Positions 1 to 9,061 are shown, counted from the stretch's first letter. The stretch is 54,234 nucleotides of DNA from Catenulispora rubra (GCF_015356825.1 NZ_JAACYW010000049.1:1-54234), one strand, 5' to 3'. Translations and numbers: made by a program. The notes: a model not told the origin generated them from the sequence alone.

Positions 1-1
1 A

Positions 2-892
2 CCCGGGACCCCCGACCCTCCCGTGTTCCCCGACGCGGAAACCGCGACAGCCTGGTGCTCGCGCCACTACGAAGCCCTGTCCGGCGCCGTCGAAATCGCA
101 GCGGCATTCGGCCGACCGGACATCGCCCCACGCATCGCGGTCGAGTTGATGGCCTACGCCATCACCGACGTCAGCCGCGACTGGGGCAGCTGCCTGGAAC
201 ACGCGCTGCGGGTGGCGCAAGACCACGGCGATACCCGGGCCGAGGCCTGGGTACGACACCGCATGGGCGTCTTCCACGGCCTGTGGCAGCGTACCGCCGA
301 ATGCCTGTCCTTCCTGGAATCGGCGCTCGCGCTGCACCAGGCCACAGACGACCGCCTCGGCGAGAGCCTCGCGCTGCGGAACCTGTCGAGCGGTTACAAC
401 CTGGCCAGGCAGTACGAGCTCGCCCTCGCGTATGGGCAAAGGGCGCTGGATCACTTCGCGGAATCACCGCAAACCGATCTGAACCACCCCGAAAGGGGGG
501 TTCTCCTGGTCATCTCGCACGCCCTTCTCGAACTGGGCCGATACGAGCAGGCCGCAAACCACCTGAAGCATGCCCTGACCCTGTTCGACCCTGACGCCGA
601 CCTCTCCAACCGCTCCTTCTGCCTGACCACCCTCGGCGCCGCCTACCAGGGTCTGGGTCGGTTCGACGAAGCGGTCACCGCCATCGAGGAAGCCGTGGAA
701 CTCAGCCTCCGCGCCAACAACGAGCACCGCCGGGCCGACTGCTTGCACACCCTCGGCCGCGTCTACCACCATTTCGGACACACGGCGCGCGCCCGCGATT
801 ATTGGCAGCAGGCGATGGCGATCTTCAAGGAATTGGAGTTCGCACCGGGAGCCGACCAGGTCGCGGCCGACCTGGCCGCACTGGACGGCTGA
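2..892 (+). CDS. TPR-repeat protein, 3' part (AfsR/SARP-type regulator tail)
   Basis: The frame is open to the left edge, so this is the C-terminal part of a larger protein; the GTG at 23 is only an internal codon. About 295 residues remain. They are helical tetratricopeptide repeats of roughly 34-40 residues, with typical pairs such as ALRNLSSGYNLARQYELALA, TLGAAYQGLGRFDEAVTAIE and TLGRVYHHFGHTARARDYW. This arrangement is characteristic of the tail of large actinobacterial regulators of the AfsR/SARP or NB-ARC-TPR type, whose DNA-binding and ATPase parts would lie upstream, outside the window. The repeats mediate protein-protein contacts. A GC-rich hairpin follows the stop. The TPR assignment is firm; the parent family is inferred. 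Confidence 0.75.
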   Translation, partial: PGTPDPPVFPDAETATAWCSRHYEALSGAVEIAAAFGRPDIAPRIAVELMAYAITDVSRDWGSCLEHALRVAQDHGDTRAEAWVRHRMGVFHGLWQRTAECLSFLESALALHQATDDRLGESLALRNLSSGYNLARQYELALAYGQRALDHFAESPQTDLNHPERGVLLVISHALLELGRYEQAANHLKHALTLFDPDADLSNRSFCLTTLGAAYQGLGRFDEAVTAIEEAVELSLRANNEHRRADCLHTLGRVYHHFGHTARARDYWQQAMAIFKELEFAPGADQVAADLAALDG

Positions 893-893
893 G

Positions 894-920
894 GCGGCCG
901 GAGACCGGTGCCTCGGCCGC
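894..920 (+). terminator. Hairpin after TPR gene
   Basis: GCGGCCG (894-900) and CGGCCGC (914-920) form a perfect 7-bp stem starting two bases after the stop codon. There is no T-run, as is usual for GC-rich actinobacterial terminators. Confidence 0.45.
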
Positions 921-1472
921 TTGGACGAAGCTGTCCAGAGCTCGGGGGCACGACGCCCCTGACGGGCCGGCGGCCGACGACCATCGGTCCGATCTTGCGG
1001 ATGGTCGCACATGCGGTGAGCCCACGGCGATGCGGGCCGTGGTCTCGCGCGCCCGATTTCCGGAGCCCCGGAGGCGGGGCGGCCCGAGCGGCGTGACAGT
1101 ACTCTGATCTTCGTTTCCTGCTCCGTCCCGCCGATCTGTTCGATGATCCCGTGCCCGTGGCCTGGCCTGGCCTGCGCCCGCCCGGTAGCCCTGACCGCCG
1201 CCGAGCGGACCCGGCCTCGGCGGCCACGGCCGCCGGCAACACGGGCCTGGAGGTCACCGGCTCCCGCCCGGTCGGCGGCGCGCATCTGCTCGATGAGCTG
1301 TGACGCAGCCTGGGATCGGCGCGACGATGAAGGCGCTGCCAGCCAACAGTAGGGTGGACGCCCAGGCGGGGCGGGTGCTGCTCGCGCCGGTCGCCCAAGC
1401 ACCGTGTGGGAGATCCCCGAGAGCGCAGGAATCTGTCCGGCGTCACACGACGTGATACCGACCCGGACCACA
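921..1472. other. Gene-poor stretch before integrase remnant
   Basis: No frame here reads like a protein: the long opposite-strand frames are Arg/Pro/Ala-rich shadows without recognisable motifs. Together with the remnant at 1506-1680 it looks like decayed DNA. Confidence 0.4.
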
Positions 1473-1504
1473 CTCCTGCACTCCTGCACTCCTGCACTCC
1501 TGCA
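1473..1504 (+). repeat. Four tandem 8-bp units CTCCTGCA
   Basis: CTCCTGCA is repeated four times without mismatch, directly before the integrase-like remnant. Such repeats are prone to replication slippage. Confidence 0.9.
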
Positions 1505-1505
1505 C

Positions 1506-1680
1506 CAGGCGATCCTGACAACCGACTTCGTCGTCGACCTGCTGGACAGTTCCAAAGGCTGTGGCCTCGCGGTGATCGGGCACGCCACCAGGCACATCCG
1601 AGTCCTTGGCGCCACGTGGCACCCCACCACCGAACGGGTCTTGCGGCAGACTCGCGAAGCGCGCCGATCGGCGCGGCAAG
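1506..1680 (+). pseudogene. Integrase-core (rve/DDE) transposase remnant
   Basis: Translated on the plus strand, this stretch gives AILTTDFVVDLLDSS, then LAVIGHATRHIRVLGAT and WHPTTERVLRQTRE. This resembles the start of the integrase catalytic core common in actinobacterial transposases, where 'ilatDff.vdt...lyvlfvie..tRrvhvlGvTahPt..wv.QqaRn' is typical; the first catalytic Asp is retained (TTDF). The rest of the gene, including the other catalytic acids, is absent and there is no sensible start, so this is a short relic. No flanking inverted repeats were found. The assignment rests on remembered family pattern, not on a search. Confidence 0.5.
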
Positions 1681-1709
1681 GCGGCCCTCTCCCCAGGTGG
1701 CAGAGCCCG

Positions 1710-2663
1710 CTACGCGGCGCGGGTTTCGGGGGCGGCCGGTGGAAGGTAGTGGGCACGGAGGGCGGCGATCAGCCAAGCGAAGTCGGGGGCGAGGGAGCGG
1801 TCGGCCGGCTGGCCGTTGATCGCGGCCAGGAGTTGGCGGTAACGCTCGGCCCGCAGGTCGGTGCCGCGTTCCAGGCGGGTCAGGACGTTCACGCGGCGGG
1901 CCGGGTCATCGCCCAGCAGCCGGGTCAGGATGTGCGCAGCCTCGGGGTCGTTCGGGGCGACGCCGCGTTCACGGGCTTCGCCGACCTGCCAGGTGATCTT
2001 CTTGGCGAACCACTGGTAGACGTTGGGCTTCTGGCCGCGCTCCCGGTCAGTCCGTCCTTCGGCGTTGGACCGGGCCAGCTCGCGCATGGTCACGCGAAAG
2101 TCGGGATCGCGCACCAGATCGGCCAGTTCCACCCAGGCGTCGACCTGCTCGGGGCTGGGATCGTCCGGCAGATCCGGGCTGACCCGGCTCATCCGATCGT
2201 AGAGCCACGGGTCGACGTCGGTGCCGCCGAACACCTCGTCCACGAAGTCTTCAATGATCCGTTGCCGTTCCGCCGCCGAAAGACGGGCGAGCTTGTTCAT
2301 CAGTGCTGTCTCCTCCGGTGGGGATTTTCGTTTGACCACGGTGGCCAGTACCGCCCGGCGTAGCCGCAGGGTTCGCAACTGCGCGTCGAGCGCCCGCACG
2401 TGAACGGCGGCGACGGCCGCGACCGTGGTCTCCTGGTGTAGGACCCGGCGCACGTCGGCTAAGGGGAGGCCGAGTTCGCGCAGGGTGGCGATCAGGTCGA
2501 GCCGGGCAACAGCGGCAGCGGCGTAAAGCCGGTAGCCGCCGGCACTGCGGCCTGCTGGAGACAGCGCGCCGATGTCCGACCAGTACCGAATAGCGCTGAC
2601 CGGCACGCCGGTGCGCGCAGCGAGCTGCCCGATGGTCAGCAGGCCAGGGCCATCGTCGTCCAT
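1710..2663 (-). CDS. MerR-family transcriptional regulator
   Basis: The protein has 317 residues. Residues 9-75 form a MerR winged helix: LLTIGQLAARTGVPVSAIRYW, then the wing around GALSPAGRSAGGYRLY and the second helix pair ending LRELGLPLADVRRVL. A helical dimerisation segment follows (about 80-115). The remaining 200 residues are an Asp/Arg-rich helical region with no obvious metal-binding cysteines, so it is not a metal sensor of the MerR/CueR type and may sense a small molecule. The start is ATG at 2663. The upstream sequence at 2675-2700 carries CTCAAG half-sites, plausible MerR operator elements. It is convergent with nothing and sits next to an ABC-2 exporter cluster on the same strand, which it might control. 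The MerR call is firm; the ligand is unknown. Confidence 0.88.
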   Translation of the reverse strand: MDDDGPGLLTIGQLAARTGVPVSAIRYWSDIGALSPAGRSAGGYRLYAAAAVARLDLIATLRELGLPLADVRRVLHQETTVAAVAAVHVRALDAQLRTLRLRRAVLATVVKRKSPPEETALMNKLARLSAAERQRIIEDFVDEVFGGTDVDPWLYDRMSRVSPDLPDDPSPEQVDAWVELADLVRDPDFRVTMRELARSNAEGRTDRERGQKPNVYQWFAKKITWQVGEARERGVAPNDPEAAHILTRLLGDDPARRVNVLTRLERGTDLRAERYRQLLAAINGQPADRSLAPDFAWLIAALRAHYLPPAAPETRAA

Positions 2664-2909
2664 ACCGGTGAGTGTGCACCCTCAAGTAGCTCCAGACTCA
2701 AGCTCTTCGTGGCCTGCGCGGCATCGGATCCACCGACACGCGCCTGATCCAACGAACTGAGCCGCCGTCTGCGCCGCCAACGCCTCACCGAACGGCCGCC
2801 CAGCGTGTCACACGGGCCGGGCGTCGCCGCCATCGGCCTACCGTCTCGGGCGCTTGTCAGTGCCCTGTTCCATCAAGGGGGCCGGATGCGAAGTCATGGC
2901 TGAGTGGAG

Positions 2910-3728
2910 TCAGGCGTCTCTACGGTTGATGAGCAGTAGCGCGCCGATCACTGCGGCGGCCGCGTAGCAGAGGAAGCCGCCGAAGCCGGTCCAGGCGCCC
3001 AAGGCGCCGGGGGTGTGCCGGACGGCCAGAACCTGGCTGCCGGCGTTGACGGGCATGTAGTTGATCAGCCTGTTGCGCCAGTCGGTCGGCAGCAGGTCGA
3101 TCACCGCCGTCCCGGCGTACAGCAGCCCGAACAGCGCTGACAGCGCGCCGGCCGTGTGACGGATCAGTGCTCCGAGGCCGAACCCGAGCATCGCGGTCGC
3201 AGCCGGGTAGAGTCCGGCACCCATGGTGGCGCGGAATGCGCCTGGGTCGCCGAGTGAGACGCCGGTGTGCTTGCTGGACAGGATGGCCTGGCCGAGGCCG
3301 AACGCCGCGAAGCCGATGATCTCGCCGATCGCGATCGTGGCCGCGGCCAGAACGGCGGCCTTGGCGGCCAGCACCGTGCGGCGCTGTGGTACCGCGGTCA
3401 AGGTGGCGCGGATCATGCCGGTGCCGTACTCGCTGGAGATCGCCAGCACGCCGAGCGTCCCGAACGCGATCTGCGCCAGGAAGACCCCGGTGAGACCGAA
3501 GTTCGTCAGGTCGGACTGGCGTTCGGCGGGCCTCATGTGGTCGAAGTCGTGGACGTACCGCCCGCAGACGAGGCCGGCGATCGCGACCGTCGCGAGCGCG
3601 GACACCACGGTCGTCCAGTAGGTGGACCGGACTGAGCGAAGCTTGGTCCATTCGGAGATCAGCAGGTTGCCGAACCCGACCGTGGTCGGCCTGATCGCCG
3701 TGCCCGGGTGTGTCGTAGCGGCGGTCAC
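2910..3728 (-). CDS. ABC-2 type transporter permease
   Basis: The protein has 272 residues with about six hydrophobic segments. After a short cytosolic N terminus it has the hallmark of actinobacterial ABC-2 permeases, LLISEWTKLRSVRSTYWT (residues 22-39). Membrane spans are near residues 40-58, 85-105, 127-150, 170-195, 198-220 and 245-265. The SSEYGTGMIRATLTAVP segment after the second span is typical of this family. It is the membrane half of an exporter and its ATPase is encoded just upstream, with the two overlapping by four bases. The ATPase is frameshifted, so this permease may have lost its partner. The substrate is unknown (drug, lipid or peptide). Confidence 0.88.
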   Translation of the reverse strand: MTAATTHPGTAIRPTTVGFGNLLISEWTKLRSVRSTYWTTVVSALATVAIAGLVCGRYVHDFDHMRPAERQSDLTNFGLTGVFLAQIAFGTLGVLAISSEYGTGMIRATLTAVPQRRTVLAAKAAVLAAATIAIGEIIGFAAFGLGQAILSSKHTGVSLGDPGAFRATMGAGLYPAATAMLGFGLGALIRHTAGALSALFGLLYAGTAVIDLLPTDWRNRLINYMPVNAGSQVLAVRHTPGALGAWTGFGGFLCYAAAAVIGALLLINRRDA

Positions 3729-4719
3729 AGTCGTGCTCCTGTCGCGGTCTGAACGGTCTCAGCGGTCTCAGCGGTCTCATCAGCACTGGTTTTGGCGCTC
3801 GCGCCGCTCCCGGCCGCGGTGAATTCGACACTGTCTCGCGTGACCTCCATATACGCGGCCTCCAGGGAGGCGTTGTGTGGCGCCAGTTCGTGGATGGTGA
3901 GCCCATGGCCGGCGGCGCGGTCGCCGATGGCCGCACAGTCCAGGCCGCTGACCTTCAGTGTGTTGAGCTCGCCGGTGGACTCGACACGCGCGCCCTCGGC
4001 GCGCAGCATCTCGGCGAAGCGGCCGGGGTGCGGAGTGCGCAGCAGAACGTGGCTGGTGGCGCTCGCCGCGACGATGCCGGCGGTGCTCCCGTCGGCGATC
4101 AGCCGACCGCGTCCGATGATGATCAGGTGGTCGGCGGTCAGCGCCATCTCGCTCATCAGGTGGCTGGAGACCAACACGGTGCGTCCCTCGGCGGCCAGGC
4201 CGCGCAGCAGGCTCCTGATCCACAGGATGCCCTCCGGGTCCAGGCCGTTGACCGGCTCGTCGCAGATCACCACCGGAGGGTCGCCCAGCAGGGCCGCGGC
4301 GATGCCCAGCCGCTGGCTCATACCGAGGGAGAAGCCCCCGGCGCGCCGGCGGGCAGCACCAGTGAGCCCGACGGTTTCCAGGACCTCGTCGACCCGGCGT
4401 CGGGCGATGCCGTTGCTCTGGGCCAGGCACAGCAGGTGGTGTAGGCGCTGCGTCCGCTGTGGCGCGCTCCGGCCTCCAGCAGGGCGCCGACTTCGTGCAG
4501 CGGCCGGCGATGTCGGCCGTACGGAGAGTCGTTGACGGTGACGGTGCCGGCAGTGGGGCGGTCCAGACCGACGATCATGCGCATGGTCGTGGACTTCCCG
4601 GCGCCGTTGGGGCCCAGGAATCCGGTCACCCGCCCCGGCAGGACCTCGAACGACAGGTCGTCGACGGCGGTGATCGACCCGAATCGCTTGGTGACGCCGT
4701 CTACTCGGATTGCGGTCAT
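3725..4719 (-). pseudogene. ABC transporter ATP-binding protein, frameshifted
   Basis: Two overlapping frames together encode one complete ABC-2 ATPase. The 5' frame (4719-4318) has the Walker A motif GPNGAGKST, the Q-loop region and LLEAGARHSGRSAY, then turns into nonsense. The 3' frame (from 4321) starts at the signature FSLGMSQRLG and continues with Walker B VVICDEPVNGLDPEG and the H-loop VLVSSH. Reading from the signature backwards in the 3' frame gives HLLCLAQSNGIARRRV, exactly the sequence expected after AY. A single missing base near 4436-4442 therefore explains the break. Without it the ATPase would have about 331 residues. It is either a real inactivating mutation or a sequencing error. 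The ATGA between the two frames is accidental. Confidence 0.82.
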
Positions 4720-4870
4720 GGCCCGACGCTACGGCGGCCCCCGATCCGGCAGCATCACACCCGCGTACTCGGATTCCAGGTCGCTTCTGGCTCTGGAGAG
4801 CCAGAAGCCCTCGACCCGGAGTCGCATCGCAACGCGCTGGTCAGCACGGCTTCGTCCAGCAGAACCCTGA

Positions 4871-5270
4871 TCAGTCGGGGAACTGCGAAGCCGCCGCGCC
4901 ACCGTCTCCGGGCGTGACCAGACCGGACTCGTACGCCAGCACGACGGCCTGGACGCGATCACGGAGTCCCAGTTTCGCCAGCACTGCGCTGACATGCGTC
5001 TTGACGGTCTGCGCGGCCAGGTGCAGCGACGCGGCAATCTCCGCGTTGGTCATGCCGCGGGCCACCTGCATCAGGATCTCGCGTTCGCGAGGAGTCAACC
5101 GCTCAAGGCGCGGCGGAGCCACGAGCCGGGCCCGCGTCCTGAGCGACGCCCTGGCAGCGTCGGCCGCTACGGGCCGCCGGGCGCCGCCGTTCTTCACGAC
5201 GATCAGCAAGGCGTCCTCCGCATAGTCGAGCAAGACCCGCACGCGGCCGCCCGGCGCGTGACGTCCGGCT
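4871..5270 (-). pseudogene. Sensor kinase / LuxR response regulator deletion scar
   Basis: The 123-residue frame (start 5242) is a hybrid. Its N-terminal part, extended upstream in frame to about 5268, reads [13 protein letters not shown] then [17 protein letters not shown]. This is the N-box and first strands of a NarL-partner histidine kinase ATPase domain ('kHApga.v.v.l.yg.daL.l.v.ddG'). After residue 22 it switches to the end of a LuxR/NarL response regulator: [56 protein letters not shown], a complete four-helix HTH. The kinase core, the kinase C terminus and the receiver domain are missing. The HTH could still be expressed but has no phosphorylation domain. Confidence 0.72.
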
Positions 5271-5311
5271 ACCGATCACCGCCCGCGGCGCCGGCAGCGA
5301 GAGGGAACGAC

Positions 5312-5722
5312 GTGCCATACCTGGGTCGGATCAACATCACCGGACCGGAACCCGAAGTGGAACGCCGGCAACATTTCGTTGACGCATTGTCCGCAGCCAT
5401 GACCGAGGGATGGACATCGGTCTTCGCGGTCGCTCTCAGTACGGCCGACGTAATCGGTTCAGTGGCAGACCGGGTCCCACCCGTCCGCAAGGTACTCGAA
5501 CACCATGTCATCTGCTACTCCGGCGGAGCGACAGTCACAGCCGTTCTGGACGGCGACGGCTTGGACTTCGAAGAAGCAGCGGCCGCACTCGCATCACTGG
5601 GGCGACATCTGACAACCTGGAGCCCTGAACTGCTGCAGTACACGCTGCAGCGAGTCGAGATCTGCCAGCTGGAGCAACGCTGGGACGATGAACACTGGCT
5701 GCCCCCGCTCGACCACCCCTGA
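5312..5722 (+). CDS. Hypothetical protein, 136 aa
   Basis: I do not recognise this gene. It starts at GTG 5312 behind GAGAGGGA, and codon use is normal for the region. The protein is acidic and soluble, has no signal peptide or membrane span, and ends WDDEHWLPPLDHP. The middle contains HHVICYSGGATVTAVLDGDG followed by FEEAAAALASLGRHL, suggesting an alpha/beta fold. Its last eight codons and the 25 bases after its stop are repeated at 10264-10311. It is divergent from the deletion scar at 4871-5270. Confidence 0.55.
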   Translation: MPYLGRINITGPEPEVERRQHFVDALSAAMTEGWTSVFAVALSTADVIGSVADRVPPVRKVLEHHVICYSGGATVTAVLDGDGLDFEEAAAALASLGRHLTTWSPELLQYTLQRVEICQLEQRWDDEHWLPPLDHP

Positions 5723-5745
5723 AAGCTGCTGACAGTGTCGCGGCA
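5697..5745 (+). repeat. 49-bp direct repeat, copy 1
   Basis: Copy 1 spans the last codons and the downstream bases of the 136-aa gene. Copy 2 at 10264-10311 matches at 46 of 49 positions (two substitutions and one deleted C). The rest of the spacer to 6016 shows no gene or clear signal. Confidence 0.85.
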
Positions 5746-6016
5746 AATACGCGGCACAGCTCACCTGCGCGCGACCCGCTCAACCGCTTAGCCACAGGTC
5801 AGAGGCAGTCCGGAACGCACTAGAGCAAGGGACGGCCCTCGGCAGCTGGTGAAGCGCTTAAGGGCCAGGTCATTGGTGATCTTGGCGGGCTGGGTCAGTA
5901 CCGCCGGTGTCTCACGGTGTCGCGCTGTCGACGACGGTCACTCAGTCTCCCTCCGTGTCCCATCTGTGTCCCGCCGCAGCGCCGCGACCGTTCCCGGCGG
6001 CGGCCCGCGCGTCGTT

Positions 6017-6919
6017 TCAGAGTTCCGTCGCGGCTTCCCGCAGGTATGTCTCAAGCCGTCTGATCGGTGCGGTCACGCCTCGGGTATCGAGTCGGCAAGT
6101 GTAGAGACGACGGACGAGTGTGGGCTTCTGCATCGGGAGAACCACCACGCTTGTGGGGGCGTCCAGCAGCAGTAACCGGGGCAGCAGCGCCACGCCGAGG
6201 CCGGCTGCGACGAGATTGAGTGCCGTGCGGAAGTCCATGCCGTCGAAGTCGAGGCGCTGGCCGCTTCCGCGGTCGCCGACGGCGGGTGATGCCGCCAAGT
6301 CGCGGAAGTCGACGGGGGTGTTGATCCACGCGTCCGACGGCAGGTCCGTCGGGGTGACGTTGTCGGCTTCCGCCAGGGGATGACCGATGGGAAGGACGAC
6401 CATGATCGGATCGTCCATGAGGCGCTCTTGTCGCAACCCGGTAGGCACTGGCACGGGAGCGTGTTCGTAGTCGAAGGTGATGGCCAGGTCGATCTCTCCC
6501 CGGAACAGCAGCGCGTGCGTTTCGCGCTGCTCGAGCTCACGCAGCGCGATGTGAACTCCCGGGCAGGCAGCACGCAGGCGTGCGAGCGCGGGAGGGACGA
6601 TGGAGGCTGCCGCGGAGATGAACGCGCCGAGCCGCACCTCGCCGACGGTGCCCTCCGCGAGCGCCGCCAGCTCGGTGGCGGCGCGGCTCATCGACATGCT
6701 GATCGCGGCTTCGGTGTCGAGCAGGACCTGCCCGGCCTCGGTCGCGCGGACGGGGCGCCGGACCACGACGCGTGCGCCGACTCGTCGTTCCAGTTCCGCG
6801 ATTTGCTGCGAGACCGCGGATTGCGTGTAGCCGAGCTCTTCCGCAGCAGCGGCAAACGAACCGAGCCGCACGACGGCAGCGAGAGTCACCAGATGCCGCG
6901 GATCGAACTGCCAGGACAT
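6017..6919 (-). CDS. LysR-family transcriptional regulator
   Basis: The protein has 300 residues, the usual LysR length. The N-terminal winged HTH spans residues 5-65 (HLVTLAAVVRLGSFAAAAEE, LGYTQSAVSQQIAELERRVG). The periplasmic-binding-like effector domain follows (about 90-295), with LRLGAF-like EVRLGAFISAAASIVPPAL at its start. It is divergently transcribed from the PLP-enzyme gene at 6996 with only 76 bases between them, the classic LysR layout, so it probably controls that gene in response to a substrate or product. The effector is not identifiable from sequence. Confidence 0.92.
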   Translation of the reverse strand: MSWQFDPRHLVTLAAVVRLGSFAAAAEELGYTQSAVSQQIAELERRVGARVVVRRPVRATEAGQVLLDTEAAISMSMSRAATELAALAEGTVGEVRLGAFISAAASIVPPALARLRAACPGVHIALRELEQRETHALLFRGEIDLAITFDYEHAPVPVPTGLRQERLMDDPIMVVLPIGHPLAEADNVTPTDLPSDAWINTPVDFRDLAASPAVGDRGSGQRLDFDGMDFRTALNLVAAGLGVALLPRLLLLDAPTSVVVLPMQKPTLVRRLYTCRLDTRGVTAPIRRLETYLREAATEL

Positions 6920-6995
6920 GAAGTTAAGGGTAGCTTATCGATCGAGAAGAGATCATCGCTTGTGCTAATCCAGAGGTCGGGATGACGCTGGACGC

Positions 6996-8072
6996 ATGGA
7001 CTTCACACACTTCGACACCGCCATCGACGTGCTCCCCCGTCGTCGCGTCGGGTTCTATCCCACCCCGTTCCACGCCTTGCCCAACCTGTCGGCCGCGTAC
7101 GGGATCAACTTCTTCTTGAAGCGCGAGGACCTGGCAGGCCCCAGTGCGATCAGCGGAAGCAAGATGCGTCTGGCCGAGTTCATCCTGGGTCGGGCCATCC
7201 AGGACGGCGTGACGCACGTGATCACCCAGGGCGCGTACCTGACCAACTCGGGGCTACAGTTCGCCGCCGCCTGCCTAAGCGCGCGAATCACGCCGATCCT
7301 GGTCCTGACGCGGAACGTGCCCCGGCACGGTGAGCTGGGCGAGTTCCGCGGCAACTACCTGCTCAACAAGACGATGGGGGTCGAGACTCACGTCGTCAAC
7401 GTCATCGGCAGCACCTGGGACGCTCCGCACGTGGCCGTGCGGGTCGCCGAAACCATCGCGGACCGGAAGGCCGAGCTGGAGGCGCAGGGACACAAGGTCC
7501 TCATCGTCGGAGCCGGCGGCGCGCACCCCGACGGCTTCATCGCGCACGCCCTCACGTTCCGGGAGATGCTGGAGCAGTCCGATGCCGCGGGAGTCGATCT
7601 GGACTTCGTCTACCACACCATCGGTACCGGGACCGCGCTGCCGGGGATGCTGGCGGCCAAGCTGAGCCTGGGCCACCCGGTGAAGTTCAGGTCGATCTCC
7701 ATCCTGAGATACAACGACGGAGACTGGATGAACCCCGGCGTGATCGTCGAACGGACCAAGGCGGTGCTGGACACCTTGGGTGCGCCGGTGCCCGACGACG
7801 CGACGATCCGCGCCGAGATCGACGTCGACCAGCGCTTCATCGGCGAGGAGTACGCCGTCGCGTCGCCCGAAAGCTCGGCAGCCATCCGCGAACTGGCCCG
7901 AGCTGAGGGCGTCTTCGTCGGCCCCGTCTACACCGGCAAGGGACTGGCCGGGTTGCTCGACCACGCCCGCAGCGGCCGGATCGCCGCCGGCAGCAACGTA
8001 GCGTTCCTGCACACCGGGGACACCGGCAACCTGTTCGAGATCCCCCAAGTCGTCGGCCACATCGCCGACTGA
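6996..8072 (+). CDS. PLP-dependent D-cysteine desulfhydrase / ACC deaminase family enzyme
   Basis: The protein has 358 residues and belongs to the tryptophan-synthase-beta-like fold type II PLP enzymes. The N terminus has YPTPFHALPNLSAAYG and the lysine motif FLKREDLAGPSAISGSKMR, where SGSK replaces the usual (T/G)GNK around the Schiff-base lysine. QGAYLTNSGLQFAAAC corresponds to the 'tgaiqSNHarq' loop of the family, but the usual SNH is TNS here, so substrate preference probably differs. HTIGTGTALPGM is the phosphate-binding glycine loop region and LHTGDTGNLF the conserved C-terminal motif. It likely eliminates ammonia (and possibly sulfide) from a small amino acid. It leads a same-strand run with the oxidoreductase and SnoaL genes. 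Confidence 0.82.
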   Translation: MDFTHFDTAIDVLPRRRVGFYPTPFHALPNLSAAYGINFFLKREDLAGPSAISGSKMRLAEFILGRAIQDGVTHVITQGAYLTNSGLQFAAACLSARITPILVLTRNVPRHGELGEFRGNYLLNKTMGVETHVVNVIGSTWDAPHVAVRVAETIADRKAELEAQGHKVLIVGAGGAHPDGFIAHALTFREMLEQSDAAGVDLDFVYHTIGTGTALPGMLAAKLSLGHPVKFRSISILRYNDGDWMNPGVIVERTKAVLDTLGAPVPDDATIRAEIDVDQRFIGEEYAVASPESSAAIRELARAEGVFVGPVYTGKGLAGLLDHARSGRIAAGSNVAFLHTGDTGNLFEIPQVVGHIAD

Positions 8073-8120
8073 GATCGCAATGCACTGATTACATCGAACA
8101 CGAGATATCCGGAGGCAGCA

Positions 8121-9038
8121 ATGAAGGCAATCATCACGACGGATCAGGCCGCGGAAGCAGCCGGCATCACCCTCGCGGAGCGGCCGGAGCCGACGCCTGC
8201 CATCAACGACGTCGTCGTCGAAGTCCATGCGTCGGGCTTCGTCCCCGCGGAGTGGGAGTGGCCTTCGACGTGGGTCGACCGCGCTGGCGCCGATCGAACC
8301 CAGGCGATCATCGGCCACGAGTTCGCCGGAGTGGTGTCCTCCCTCGGGTATGGCACGACAGGACTCTCCGTGGGCCAGCGGGTATTCGGGATCACAGACT
8401 GGCACCGCGACGGAACCCTGGCCGAGTACACGGCCGTGGAGGCACGCAACCTCGCGCCGCTGCCTGGCGATGTCGATTTCACGATGGGTGCGAGCCTGCC
8501 GATCTCCGGCCTGACGGCATGGCAGGGGCTGTTCCAGCACGGTCGCCTCCAAACGGGACAGACAGTCCTCGCCCACGGCGCCGCCGGCGCGGTCGGATCC
8601 GTGGTGACGCAGCTCGCCCGGGAGGCGGGCGCCTACGTCATCGGCACCGGACGGGCGGCCGACCGCCAAGCCGCGCTCGACTTCGGCGCGAACGAGTTCC
8701 TGGCCCTCGACGAGGACAAACTCGAAGACATCGGCGGCGTCGACCTGGTCTTCGACGTCATCGGCGGCGACATCCAGCGACGCTCGGCGAGCATCATCCG
8801 CCCCGGCGGGACCCTGGTCTCAGTGGTCGGGCCCGTCGAGGCCCGCCCTGTCGACGGCCTCGCGATCGACTTCGTCGTCGAGTCCGTACCGAGTCAGCTG
8901 ACGGAGATCGTCAGCCGCGTGCGGGACGGTCGCCTTCGTATGCACATCGGCACTGTCGCAGCCCTCGACGACGCCATCCCCGCGCTGAACCCGACGCAGC
9001 GGCGCAAGGGCAAGACCGTCATCCGGGTGCGTCCCTGA
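8121..9038 (+). CDS. NADP-dependent quinone-oxidoreductase-like protein (MDR family)
   Basis: The protein has 305 residues with a GroES-like N-terminal domain and a Rossmann domain. IIGHEFAGVVSSLGYGTTG and VGQRVFGITDWHRDGTLAEY match medium-chain dehydrogenases. The nucleotide loop is LAHGAAGAVGSVVTQLAREAG (about residues 150-170). The GHE glutamate is present, but the structural-zinc cysteine cluster is absent, which fits the zinc-free quinone oxidoreductase branch. The start is ATG at 8121 behind GGAGGCAGC. It lies 48 bases after the PLP enzyme, probably co-transcribed. The substrate is an unknown enone, quinone or aldehyde. Confidence 0.9.
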   Translation: MKAIITTDQAAEAAGITLAERPEPTPAINDVVVEVHASGFVPAEWEWPSTWVDRAGADRTQAIIGHEFAGVVSSLGYGTTGLSVGQRVFGITDWHRDGTLAEYTAVEARNLAPLPGDVDFTMGASLPISGLTAWQGLFQHGRLQTGQTVLAHGAAGAVGSVVTQLAREAGAYVIGTGRAADRQAALDFGANEFLALDEDKLEDIGGVDLVFDVIGGDIQRRSASIIRPGGTLVSVVGPVEARPVDGLAIDFVVESVPSQLTEIVSRVRDGRLRMHIGTVAALDDAIPALNPTQRRKGKTVIRVRP

Positions 9039-9061
9039 GCGCCGTAACGCATGCCGACATC

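Noticed and set aside
464..1756. 430-residue frame on the minus strand
   Set aside because: It runs antisense to the TPR gene and is Arg/Pro/Ala/Gly-rich without any motif; typical shadow in high-GC DNA.
4318..4324. ATGA coupling of two separate genes within the ABC ATPase
   Set aside because: The two frames are halves of one ATPase broken by a one-base shift; the overlap is a by-product.
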